Source of the DNA: Pectobacterium punjabense
GTDB lineage: Bacteria; Pseudomonadota; Gammaproteobacteria; Enterobacterales; Enterobacteriaceae
Direction of reading: 5' to 3'
Assembly (NCBI RefSeq): GCF_012427845.1
Contig: NZ_CP038498.1
Coordinates: 992,001-1,056,000 of the forward strand
DNA length: 64,000 bases
In this document: positions 1-8,104 of the stretch, piece by piece
How the letters are laid out: each line of letters starts with the position of its first letter
Numbering within the stretch: position 1 is the first letter of the stretch
Notes under the pieces: model-generated
The model's database searches: none
Seen by the model: the letters and a program-made list of their open reading frames with translations, nothing else
What the model was told of the DNA's origin: nothing
Translations under genes and position numbers: made by a program

Positions 1-636
1 AGCAAAGACCGCTTTCCCGCTGAGTCGATTCTCTTTGGTGACCTTAACCACACTCTCTTTAATCGCGAAAAGCGTAATCAGGAAGCTGGTAAACAGCATG
101 CCTCCCGTGATGAAAAAGACGATACGTAGCCCGATATAGTCAGCCATAAAGCCACCGAATAAGGGACCGAGGATGACGCCTGCGATCTGTCCGGTCGATA
201 GCATCCCCAGCGCCCAGCCGCTTTTTTCACGCGGAACCTGTGAGGCGATCAGTGCCATCGCGTTGGGAATGTAGCCGGAGGTCAGCCCCATTAACGAACG
301 CAGGATGAACAACTGCCACACGTTGGTCGCTAACCCTTGCAGCGACATCACGATCGCCATGCCGAGCGCAGCGCGCAGCAGCATGAGCTTGCGCCCCTTA
401 CGGTCGGCGAGGCTTCCCCATAGCGGTGCCACGGCAGCAGAGATGAGAAAAGACGAGCTGAAGATCAAACCAGACCACAGGCTCAGCGATTCGTGTGAAT
501 TCACACCAAGCTGCTCAATGTACAGTGGCAAGAAGGGCAGTATCTGGCTCATGGCCAGCCCGGTGAAAAAGCATCCCAGCCAGGCAGAGAAGAGGTTAAG
601 TTTCCAGGTTTCCATGTGGGCGGAAGGGGCCTTCAT
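1..636 (-). CDS. mdtG: MdtG-like MFS drug exporter (3' end cut by window edge)
   Basis: The minus strand from 636 to the window edge reads as the first half of a major facilitator superfamily transporter. The start reads [16 protein letters not shown], then [20 protein letters not shown]. The loop signature [18 protein letters not shown] between helices 2 and 3 and the segment [16 protein letters not shown] closely match enterobacterial MdtG (YceE), an inner-membrane proton-driven multidrug exporter. About 212 codons are present, roughly half the usual length of about 400. The start is uncertain: the ATG at 636 and an in-frame ATG at 615 both lack a strong ribosome-binding site. It is transcribed away from the small ORF at 999. 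The family call is firm; the exact MdtG orthology is recalled, not searched. Confidence 0.8.
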   Translation of the reverse strand, partial: MKAPSAHMETWKLNLFSAWLGCFFTGLAMSQILPFLPLYIEQLGVNSHESLSLWSGLIFSSSFLISAAVAPLWGSLADRKGRKLMLLRAALGMAIVMSLQGLATNVWQLFILRSLMGLTSGYIPNAMALIASQVPREKSGWALGMLSTGQIAGVILGPLFGGFMADYIGLRIVFFITGGMLFTSFLITLFAIKESVVKVTKENRLSGKAVFA

Positions 637-998
637 CAGCGAATAACCAATGGCGAAATTGTGGTTACCGTGCGTAAAAAGTGGGCTAACTGCTAGCGAA
701 TAGCGCTCAATTAATAACGGAGAGTGACTAAAATTTCGTCTTTCATCATGAGCATAGCATAGCCCGCAGCGTATTGGTTACTGAGGGTAATGATTCGCAA
801 CAAAAGAAAATCAGCATCAGTAGGGGATAGCGTGGGTTAATATAATTTTGTGATTCACGTCACAAAAAATGTGCTTTTGCTAGGCTGCCGTTGTACAATT
901 CACCGACATAAGGCAAAGCATCGCCATTAAGAGAAAAGTTATTCCATCGCGTGATTAAAACTATTGCTTAATTAAACAATAAGTTAAGTAAAACCAAG
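637..998. other. Divergent promoter region between mdtG and a 28-codon ORF
   Basis: This gene-free stretch separates two divergently read genes. It holds a CRP-like palindrome at 849-864 and a possible -10 hexamer TACAAT at 894-899 reading rightward. No other ORF or repeat is convincing. It is AT-rich in its right half, as expected for promoter DNA. Confidence 0.5.
849..864. promoter_or_regulatory. Candidate CRP-binding site
   Basis: The sequence TGTGA-TTCACG-TCACA is an exact match to the core CRP half sites (TGTGA-N6-TCACA). It lies 150 bp upstream of the small ORF at 999 and about 213 bp upstream of mdtG on the other strand, so either could be the target. CRP control is inferred from the motif only. 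Confidence 0.6.
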
Positions 999-1085
999 GT
1001 GAAAAAAGTGCGTAACTTCTTTAAAAAAATGCTGGCGGCTTACCTGAATACTTATAAAGACGTGCCGCCTGGCGCACTGTTCTAA
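999..1085 (+). CDS. Short 28-residue basic peptide
   Basis: A GTG-started ORF encodes MKKVRNFFKKMLAAYLNTYK followed by DVPPGALF. The first half is an amphipathic, lysine-rich helix; the end is a Pro-Pro-Gly turn. There is a CRP-like box and a candidate -10 upstream and a strong hairpin 18 bp downstream, so the ORF sits in a complete-looking transcription unit. I cannot name a family with confidence. The ribosome-binding site is weak, so translation from the internal ATG at 1029 is possible. The unit could instead be a small RNA that happens to contain an ORF. Confidence 0.5.
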   Translation: MKKVRNFFKKMLAAYLNTYKDVPPGALF

Positions 1086-1103
1086 GAATCTGTGCTATGC
1101 AAG

Positions 1104-1130
1104 CAGGCCGCCATATTGGCGGCCTGTTTA
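1104..1130 (+). terminator. Rho-independent terminator-like hairpin
   Basis: CAGGCCGCC and GGCGGCCTG form a nine-base-pair perfect stem around ATAT, followed by TTTA. It ends the short unit beginning at 999. On the opposite strand it could also stop transcription coming from svx. Confidence 0.75.
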
Positions 1131-1201
1131 TTGATGGGGCCGACTTATTTTGAGAATCAACGTAACGTGGTTCTCAGTCCGTTCCCATTTTCATCGTGAT
1201 A

Positions 1202-3067
1202 TTACTTCGTACTGTAGACCGGAACCGCTGTCACTTCTGGCACGGCCTCGGTCAAGTAAGCACCGGCTGCGCTGCTTTTGACTTCATTCTCATCAATAAA
1301 GCCATAGAACACGCCCTGCGACGCGGAAACGCCGCGAATTTCTGCATCCCCGCGCATTTGCGCATTGCCTGATAACACAATACCGCGTTCATAGGCTCCC
1401 GGCCCCATGAAGACCGTATGTAGCCGCGCGTTATCACGTACGACAGTATCGCCCTGCATAACGGTGAGGCCGCTCACAACGGCACGACCTTCTACTGTTC
1501 CGCTCAGAATCGTTGCACGATCTTCAATTCTGGCGTTATCCCTCACCGTACCACCGATGACGCGAGCGTAAGGCCCGACGTATGCGGTAGGGGCGACATT
1601 CGCGGAATTAGACACCCAGCCGCCGCCGTTTGGATGGCGAGAGCCGTTAGCGGTTGGATTTGGCGCTCCGGGCTGGCTGCCCTCCGGCCAAACGCCAGTG
1701 AAATCAGCCATCCACGGATAGCGGTAAAGGGAGTAGTAAGCCTGATCCCACTTGATTTTCTGCATTTGCGACGGTGTGCCCATCACGACCATGTAAATGC
1801 CGCGATCGTCCTGTCGAATAGTGAAATTTTTCACCGTTGCCGATGCACCGCGCTGCAATTCGCTATAACGTGAAACACCGTCTGCGCCAATCGCAACAAG
1901 ACCCCAGCGCCAGTCTGAATTAGGCTGCGGCATGGTTACCGGATCGTTTTTCAGTCCAGGGAAGCGGGTAATGGCCGATTTACTTTGCACCATGCCACGG
2001 AATTTGACGGTGATTTTCGTCGCACCATTTTCAGGGATTAATCGGACGATGTTGTAGCCCAACTGCTGCGGAGCCTGATCGAACGGTACAGAGAAACGCC
2101 TGAGGCTGGCGCTGGCACCGACCACCGGCTCAAGCGCTGTGGTTCTCAACAGACGGTCGGCGTTACTCTGGTTAGGTTGTACCGCACCATAGCCGCCATA
2201 GGTTGAACGATAGAAACGACCACGATCGAAACCATCGGGATCGACGTAATCCCAGTTGACGTTGTGCATCGCCCAGTCGCCGAAGACGTCGTTGAATTCA
2301 GACTGGCTCCAGCCCATGTTGGTGCGTAAAACGGATAGCGGATCGGCGGTAGACTGGCCGCTTTCGCCCCATTTCGGCGCTTTTGCCCACATATCGTTGA
2401 TAGCACCATAACCGAAACGGTTCTTCAGGTATTCCATAAACTGCCAGTTGCAGTAGCGGTTACGCGTTGAACCCAAATAAATATGCGAATAGTTGACCTG
2501 CATTTCTGAACAGTGTGCTGACGTACCGCGGAATTCATCCATCTGGTGCGTCATCCAGTTCGCGTGGGATTCCCAAATCCAGCCCACGTAGTTATCTCCC
2601 GTGCTCTGAAAACCGCCAGTTTGCCCTTGCAGCGCATGGGTAAATTCGTGCGCCAGCCCCCAGTTATCCTTGAGTGAGGCTGGCCCGATCCACATCCCCA
2701 TACTGCCACCGCCAGCAATACCGCCGCTGAGGCCAAAAGTGGGATCGATGTGGATATTGGCTTTATATTTCACGGTTTGTTTGCAGTAAGGTTCGGGATA
2801 CTGAATTTGGTTAATGAACTTATCCCAAATTTGTTCCAGTTTCTGCCCTGCGGCAACCGCATCATTACGGTTAACGTCGTTATTATTCCAGCGGAAGGCA
2901 AAGTGCTCCGTTTGGTATTTCACGGAAGGCATATCAGTGATGGAATTATCCACCTGCCAACTGCCTGCGACACAAGCCTCAGCGGCGTTTGCCGTATTGA
3001 CCATTAATGCGCCACTTAAAACGAGTAGACAGTTTAGGGGCGTGAGACGTGTTTTTATTTTTGGCAT
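1202..3067 (-). CDS. svx: Svx-like secreted zinc metalloprotease-type virulence protein
   Basis: A protein of about 621 residues with a Sec signal peptide (MPKIKTRLTPLN, a hydrophobic stretch, then TANA) and a zinc-protease motif HEFTH near residues 140-144, with LAHEFTHALQG around it. Overall it matches Svx of Pectobacterium, a quorum-controlled virulence factor secreted by the Out type II system and related to Xanthomonas AvrXca. A pattern of repeated V/I-x-G-x-A turns (about residues 500-590) suggests a beta-helix-like C-terminal part. I chose the ATG at 3067 because it has AAGGA five bases upstream; the in-frame ATG at 3085 has no such site. It stands alone, with terminator-like hairpins on both sides. 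The substrate is not known to me. Confidence 0.82.
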   Translation of the reverse strand: MPKIKTRLTPLNCLLVLSGALMVNTANAAEACVAGSWQVDNSITDMPSVKYQTEHFAFRWNNNDVNRNDAVAAGQKLEQIWDKFINQIQYPEPYCKQTVKYKANIHIDPTFGLSGGIAGGGSMGMWIGPASLKDNWGLAHEFTHALQGQTGGFQSTGDNYVGWIWESHANWMTHQMDEFRGTSAHCSEMQVNYSHIYLGSTRNRYCNWQFMEYLKNRFGYGAINDMWAKAPKWGESGQSTADPLSVLRTNMGWSQSEFNDVFGDWAMHNVNWDYVDPDGFDRGRFYRSTYGGYGAVQPNQSNADRLLRTTALEPVVGASASLRRFSVPFDQAPQQLGYNIVRLIPENGATKITVKFRGMVQSKSAITRFPGLKNDPVTMPQPNSDWRWGLVAIGADGVSRYSELQRGASATVKNFTIRQDDRGIYMVVMGTPSQMQKIKWDQAYYSLYRYPWMADFTGVWPEGSQPGAPNPTANGSRHPNGGGWVSNSANVAPTAYVGPYARVIGGTVRDNARIEDRATILSGTVEGRAVVSGLTVMQGDTVVRDNARLHTVFMGPGAYERGIVLSGNAQMRGDAEIRGVSASQGVFYGFIDENEVKSSAAGAYLTEAVPEVTAVPVYSTK

Positions 3068-3162
3068 AAATCCTTTTCCTAGCATGAATATTGCTAATTA
3101 GACTTATTATTTCGCGAGAATAGATTCCTCGTTAATATATAAGACTCCATCCCAAGGCCATC

Positions 3163-3213
3163 ATGGCCTATACCCGTCATACTTCAAACTGCCTGTGCGT
3201 GAACGCCCATTCA
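3163..3213. repeat. Possible dispersed intergenic repeat upstream of svx
   Basis: GGCCATCATGGCC is a short perfect palindrome and is followed by TATACCCGTCATACTTCAA. The latter resembles an intergenic repeat common in Pectobacterium, Serratia and Yersinia genomes. A shorter relative (TATACCCGTTCAA) occurs near 16120 between fimbrial genes. The identification rests on memory of the motif. Confidence 0.4.
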
Positions 3214-3255
3214 GTTGGAATTATTCAGGAGCTATTTTGCTTAAGTGAAAATATA

Positions 3256-3279
3256 TCGACCTCTGTAGAAAGAGGTCGA
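3256..3279 (-). terminator. Terminator hairpin after the permease gene
   Basis: TCGACCTCT and AGAGGTCGA form a perfect nine-base-pair stem with a six-base loop. Read on the minus strand it is followed by TATATATTTT, so it would end the transcript from the LuxR/permease pair before svx. Confidence 0.7.
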
Positions 3280-3319
3280 TTGGAGTATAGGTTAATTTTA
3301 CCGTGTTAACTATTTCATT

Positions 3320-4630
3320 TTAAGTTTTGGTTATGTCCTGGTTTCCTAAAATAATGTGATTGTTGGTGTAGTGCTTTATTAACCAATAAAGCAAGCTGGC
3401 AGCCAGTAACGAATTAAAGGCAGGTACACCCCACTCAAAGGCTAATCCGACGATGGCTCCAACAACGCTGGCGATAATTGCTGGCCAGCCAATCAGTGGC
3501 GTTTGCGTGCTGTCGGGTAATTGGCCTTCAGCACGACTGGTGTCGAGCAGCGTTCTGTGAGTGCGTAGAATATAATAATCAACCAGCATCACGCCGATAA
3601 TTGGTGGGAATAACACGCCCAATAGCGTCAGGAAATCGATAAAGCGGTCCAGAATACCAGCCACGGATAGCGCGGTACCGATGAGGCCAATCACCAGTGT
3701 TATTGATACATAACGCAGTTTTTTCCCCGTTACGCCTTCTATCGCATTGGCGATACCTAAAGAGGAAGAATAAAGATTGATATCATTTACCCTCAATGTC
3801 GAAAATATAACGGCAATGAGCCCAAGTCCGCCCGCAGCCTGGGACATGATCGTTACGACGTCCGCAGTATTGAGTGCGCGGGCAATAATGATGGCGAGGC
3901 CATTCACAATAAATTCCCCGACGATAATCGACAGCATTGTCATCCAGAAAACGTGTTTTCCTTTTTGGGAATAACGCGTCATATCTGGGGTAATTAAGCT
4001 GGCGACAATACAGCCGCCTACCACCATCGTCGCGCCTGCGCTAATGGAAATAACCTCGCCGTTGGGGGCTGAGGCAAGCAGTTCAGCAATATTGTGGCCG
4101 GAGAGCGTCATGATCGAAATATAGCCGACGACGAGAACAAACATCGGTACGGCAATTTTAGCGGTGAAGCGTAATGCTCTGAAGCCAAAGGCAACCAGCA
4201 GTGTCAGCGCAATGCCGGAAAGGGCAGCAGACCAGCCAAAGCCGAGTTTATTTTCCATTGCGAAGTTGAGTGCTTTGGCGAATACGGCATTTTGGACACC
4301 AAACCAGCCAATAAGGCTAATGGCGATAACCAATCCAATCAGGACTGATCCAATACGGCCGAAACCGCACCAGCGCGCCAGAAGGCTGCCGGACATGCCT
4401 TCTTTCATCCCTGCATAGCCTAATCCCACGGTCACTACGCCAAAAATGGCGCTGCCAATAAAGATGGCGATAAATGCCTGGCTTAGCGTCATTGAATGGC
4501 CGAGCACTGCGCCTAGCATAAATTGGTCTAGCGCGGTTAACATCCCGATGTGCACTAAAGCGACATTTAAAAAAGGCAGTCGAACATTTAGCGGAACGCG
4601 ACTGACCGGATAATCATCTATTTTTTCCAT
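3320..4630 (-). CDS. NCS1 family (cytosine/purine) permease, CodB-like
   Basis: 436 residues from the ATG at 4630 (MEKIDDYPVSRVPLNVRLPF), with about twelve hydrophobic segments. The early segment LDQFMLGAVLGHSMTLSQA and the region NDINLYSSSLGIAN resemble cytosine permease CodB and related nucleobase:cation symporters. The open frame extends 28 codons further upstream, but that would run into the regulator gene; the 4630 start leaves a natural 14-base gap. It lies directly downstream of, and is probably co-transcribed with, the LuxR-type gene at 4645. No deaminase gene is adjacent, so the substrate is uncertain within the nucleobase family. Confidence 0.8.
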   Translation of the reverse strand: MEKIDDYPVSRVPLNVRLPFLNVALVHIGMLTALDQFMLGAVLGHSMTLSQAFIAIFIGSAIFGVVTVGLGYAGMKEGMSGSLLARWCGFGRIGSVLIGLVIAISLIGWFGVQNAVFAKALNFAMENKLGFGWSAALSGIALTLLVAFGFRALRFTAKIAVPMFVLVVGYISIMTLSGHNIAELLASAPNGEVISISAGATMVVGGCIVASLITPDMTRYSQKGKHVFWMTMLSIIVGEFIVNGLAIIIARALNTADVVTIMSQAAGGLGLIAVIFSTLRVNDINLYSSSLGIANAIEGVTGKKLRYVSITLVIGLIGTALSVAGILDRFIDFLTLLGVLFPPIIGVMLVDYYILRTHRTLLDTSRAEGQLPDSTQTPLIGWPAIIASVVGAIVGLAFEWGVPAFNSLLAASLLYWLIKHYTNNHIILGNQDITKT

Positions 4631-4644
4631 GTGGGTATATTCGC

Positions 4645-5334
4645 TTATATAAATTGAATGCCTTTTGTGATGAGAGTGCGGGGAACGTAGCTGTCTACAC
4701 CAAGATTTCGACAAAATGCTTCAAATTGCTGTAGAGAATGCGTGTCAGTTTTTTGGTACATGTTATAGACCCTGTTCTCTATTGTTTTCGGTGTAACGTT
4801 CATTTTTTTGGCAATTTCTTTATTTGAAAAGCGTTGCAATAGCAGAAATATAATGTCGAGTTCTGCCGGAGTAAAAACATCGGTGGAGAGTTCTGTTTGT
4901 AATAAGGTTGGCTTTTGCTGATTGATATAGAGCAGCGGAGACAGGGAATCTAACTGTCTGGCGCTCCACATTGTGCCAATACAGACCTTGTTTTTATCAA
5001 AGATGGGAATTTTTTCGCTAACGCAAGGTGTGAGTGTTTTTTTGCCATACCAGTAATCTGTTTCGATTACTGTCACGCGTTTCTCACTATTTTCCGTCAA
5101 TCTATCATGCTCTTTTAAACCATCAGAGAGTTCAGCCCAACTGGCAGGAAATTCATCATCAAAACGACCCTCGATGTCAAATCGCTCCGGCGTTCCTGTA
5201 TAAAAAAACGCCGCCTTGTTCATGTAAATATGCCGTGATGATAAATCTTTAATACCCCATGGCTCGTTTAAATACTCCATCATAGTAATTAGATTTTGAA
5301 TATAGTCCGTCATGCTTTCTACCAATGGTGGCAT
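4645..5334 (-). CDS. PAS-LuxR type transcriptional regulator
   Basis: 229 residues with an N-terminal PAS-like sensor half (about residues 15-130, including IKDLSSRHIYMNKAA) and a C-terminal LuxR helix-turn-helix (about 155-215). The recognition helix region is FSNKEIAKKMNVTPKTIENR. AGGAGG seven bases before the ATG fixes the start. Proteins of this layout are usually standalone DNA-binding regulators that sense a small ligand or redox state through the PAS fold. The downstream permease, 14 bases away, is the obvious target or co-regulated partner. The ligand cannot be deduced from the sequence. Confidence 0.75.
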   Translation of the reverse strand: MPPLVESMTDYIQNLITMMEYLNEPWGIKDLSSRHIYMNKAAFFYTGTPERFDIEGRFDDEFPASWAELSDGLKEHDRLTENSEKRVTVIETDYWYGKKTLTPCVSEKIPIFDKNKVCIGTMWSARQLDSLSPLLYINQQKPTLLQTELSTDVFTPAELDIIFLLLQRFSNKEIAKKMNVTPKTIENRVYNMYQKTDTHSLQQFEAFCRNLGVDSYVPRTLITKGIQFI

Positions 5335-5928
5335 TCTGCCCTCCTGAGGGCGAAATTAATTAGAGACGTTTTAATTTTTAATAATGATTAATATTATTTT
5401 GTTTATTATTATCTTGCTAACTTATGATTCACTTACCATTTTTTTATTTCCTATGCAAGGGTGTTTTTGGCCTTTTATTATTGTATATTTATGTGATAAA
5501 ATTTCCTGCCACGTATTTTTATGTGTATTATACGTCTGTGGCATGACGAAATTAAGTGAAATATTCGCTACACCAGGGAAATAATGCTTCCCCCTTCAAG
5601 GGATGGCATTGGGGTTTAAACAAAGAAATAAATTATTCTAATTTTACTATCTGATTTTTAAGTGTTTTTATGTCGTTAATTTTTATCTGTTCTTAACAAT
5701 GCAGAGCATCGCCCGGTTTATGCCAGCGAAATGTAGCACTATTTCTTCGCTGGCATCTCCTCTCCCGACCGATCCCCATCACATAACGTATGTTGCAACA
5801 TAGGCAAAAAGACGACATTGTTATTGCCCCATGGAATTGTTACGGCTTTCTATCGCATTGCTCTGGTGTAACGCTCGATAGCGCACCATTTTTTACCGTT
5901 CATATATAGAGGCCGGAGAGTGGACTGA
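5335..5928. other. AT-rich divergent intergenic region with an 11-bp inverted repeat
   Basis: About 590 bp with no credible gene separate the divergent LuxR and LysR regulators. A perfect inverted repeat, ATGCCAGCGAA at 5720-5730 and TTCGCTGGCAT at 5746-5756, could be a hairpin or operator. A 66-codon open frame at 5384-5584 is leucine/isoleucine-rich simply because the DNA is AT-rich and lacks a start signal, so I do not call it. Confidence 0.45.
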
Positions 5929-6822
5929 ATGTCGTTAAAAGCCTTACGCACGCTGGTTGCGATTGCCCAGTATGGATCTTTTTCCCGTGCGGCTGAGGCC
6001 GTATGCCTGACGCAATCAGCCGTTAGCCTGCACGTTCGTGCTTTGGAGGAGGATTTCAATGCGTCACTTTTCGATCGCTCACGTCGCGTTCCGGTTCTGA
6101 CTGAAGCGGGACTCCGTGCGGTGGAGCAAGCGCGGGAAATTCTTGCGCAATATGACGCGATTGCCACCGAGCTAGGCGAGGGCGGTGAACTAGCCGGACG
6201 CCTGCGAGTTGGTGCGATCCAAACTGCTTTGGCCGGCGTTTTGCCCGCCGCACTGGCTGCGTTGCGTCGTGCTCATCCACGTTTGCGTGTTCAGGTGAAT
6301 TCTGGGATGTCGGCGGAGCTGGCTATCCGTATTGACGCCGGGGAGCTGGATGCCGCCGTGACGACCGAACCGGTAAAACCCTATCCAACCGGTTTGGTGA
6401 GTACGCCACTGTATCAGGAAGGATTCTGGATTATTGCGCCGTCAGATCTGGCGTCTCTGGATGCCAGCTCGCTCTTACAGCACTATCCCTTTATTCGTTT
6501 CGATCGCCGCGCCTGGGCTGGGCGAACCATCGATCGTGAGCTGCGTCGTCAGCGACTGCGGGTACAAACCGATATGGAGTTGGACAGTCAGGATGCCATT
6601 ATCCAGATGGTTACCTGCGGGCTTGGCGTGGCAGTTATTCCGCTGTCCGAACGGGAGAGGGAGCGTTTGGATAATCTGACCTGTCTCCCATTTGGGGCTC
6701 CCCAACAACAGCGGCGTGTTGTGCTGCTGGAGCGAGAAGATCGCCCGGCGGGGCGTTTTGCCACGGCGCTGGCCGAAGCTATACGGACGCAGGCGGGTAA
6801 GGCTGCAATCCATGAGAAATAA
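5929..6822 (+). CDS. LysR family transcriptional regulator
   Basis: 297 residues. The N-terminal winged helix-turn-helix (residues 1-60) contains the typical LysR string GSFSRAAEAVCLTQSAVSLH. An effector-binding domain resembling a periplasmic binding protein follows (about 90-290). GGAGAG lies a little upstream of the ATG. The next gene on the same strand, 147 bp downstream, is an AEC-family transporter. This pairing is common and suggests the regulator controls export or uptake of an organic acid-like compound. The inducer is not predictable. Confidence 0.85.
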   Translation: MSLKALRTLVAIAQYGSFSRAAEAVCLTQSAVSLHVRALEEDFNASLFDRSRRVPVLTEAGLRAVEQAREILAQYDAIATELGEGGELAGRLRVGAIQTALAGVLPAALAALRRAHPRLRVQVNSGMSAELAIRIDAGELDAAVTTEPVKPYPTGLVSTPLYQEGFWIIAPSDLASLDASSLLQHYPFIRFDRRAWAGRTIDRELRRQRLRVQTDMELDSQDAIIQMVTCGLGVAVIPLSERERERLDNLTCLPFGAPQQQRRVVLLEREDRPAGRFATALAEAIRTQAGKAAIHEK

Positions 6823-6969
6823 TTGAGTTAATGTTGATTTAATCTCGTTTTTTTCTCATCGAAAGTCCCGCTATGGTAGTACCTGTTTCGTCACTTTCAG
6901 GTATTGAACTATGGTGTTCCATTCGCAATTCTCCCCACTTTCACCGTCTTCCCCCTTGCGTGGCAGCCT

Positions 6970-7896
6970 ATGATCGTCTCTCTCCTGTTGGCATTATTGC
7001 CGATTGCTCTGCTGATTATTCTGGGATCGTGGTTACGCCAACGTGCTTTTTTGGCGGCAGTATTCTGGCCGCAGGCTGAAAAGCTGGGTTATTACATTCT
7101 GCTTCCTGCACTGTTTCTGCATGGACTGGCGACAGCGCGTTTGGATGGCGTGCCGATAACGGCGATGATCCTGACACTGGTGTGCTCGACGTTGGCGGTG
7201 GCCGTCGTGCTGGTTGCGGTGCGCCGCTTCTTTCCCGTTGATGATTCGGCGTTTACTTCAATCTTTCAGGGAGGCGTCCGTTTTAATAACTACGTTGGCG
7301 TGTCTGCTGCCGCTGGGTTATTTGGCGCACACGGTGTGGCGCTTGCTGCCGTCGCGAATGCGGCGATTGTGCCGACGGTCAATATTCTTTGTGTATTGGT
7401 CTTCGCCCGCTACGGCAATGCTGGGACGCCTTCATTCAAGAATATTGCCCGATTGTTGGTGTTGAACCCGTTGGTGGTGGCCTGCGCTATCGGCATTACT
7501 TTGCAGATTGCCGCTTTAGGTCTGCCGCCGGGGATTGAACCGGTTCTAAAATCGCTAGGGCAAGCGTCACTGCCGCTGGGGTTGTTGTGTGTCGGTGCGG
7601 CGCTGGATTTTTCTGCCGCTCGTAGCTGGTTGCGCCCGGTAGTGATTGCATCATGTGCAAAATTCATTGCCATGCCGCTGGTGACGATCGTCGCCTGCTA
7701 CCTCTTTAATCTGTCTGGTGCGGCGGCGATTGCTGCACTGCTGTTTCAGGCACTGCCGACGGCATCGTCGTCTTACATTATGGCTCGTCAGCTTGGCGGT
7801 GATGCGCCATTGATGGCAGGTATCATTGCGATTCAAACCTTGATGGCAGGCGTCGCGTTGCCGCTGGCAGTCCTTGGGCTGAGTGGACTGTTATGA
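6970..7896 (+). CDS. AEC family (auxin efflux carrier-like) transporter
   Basis: 308 residues from the ATG at 6970 (MIVSLLLALLPIALLIILGS), with about ten hydrophobic helices arranged as two five-helix halves. The segment FNNYVGVSAAAGLFG in the first half and the C-terminal LFQALPTASSSYIMARQLGG are typical of AEC/YfdV/MdcF-type carriers of the inner membrane. The frame opens at 6904, but the extra 22 residues are not typical for the family and lack a good ribosome-binding site. It probably follows the LysR gene as its regulated target. Substrates of related carriers are malonate- or malate-like acids; the one here is unknown. Confidence 0.75.
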   Translation: MIVSLLLALLPIALLIILGSWLRQRAFLAAVFWPQAEKLGYYILLPALFLHGLATARLDGVPITAMILTLVCSTLAVAVVLVAVRRFFPVDDSAFTSIFQGGVRFNNYVGVSAAAGLFGAHGVALAAVANAAIVPTVNILCVLVFARYGNAGTPSFKNIARLLVLNPLVVACAIGITLQIAALGLPPGIEPVLKSLGQASLPLGLLCVGAALDFSAARSWLRPVVIASCAKFIAMPLVTIVACYLFNLSGAAAIAALLFQALPTASSSYIMARQLGGDAPLMAGIIAIQTLMAGVALPLAVLGLSGLL

Positions 7897-8005
7897 ATCT
7901 CTCAAATGTTTCTTTTTTAACAATGCCTCGTTAACGATATGGTGATTTGTTCTTTTATATCTATTTGTATTTTAATGAAATTAATCATTTTATTGAAGTA
8001 TTAAT

Positions 8006-8024
8006 AATAATGCGTATAGTTATC
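8006..8024. promoter_or_regulatory. Candidate Fur box upstream of fhuE
   Basis: AATAATGCGTATAGTTATC matches the 19-bp Fur consensus GATAATGATAATCATTATC at 13 positions. It is about 80 bp before the fhuE start codon, a usual place for iron repression of siderophore receptors. Confidence 0.6.
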
Positions 8025-8104
8025 ATTTACCTTTCTGTGCAAATGTTGACAAAAAACGCCTCAGCATCTCGCCAACATTACCATCAGTTAACCGAGGATA
8101 TACC

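Noticed and set aside
5384..5584. 66-codon hydrophobic open frame between LuxR and LysR regulators
   Set aside because: Hydrophobic codons are expected from AT-rich DNA; there is no start signal or neighbour logic.
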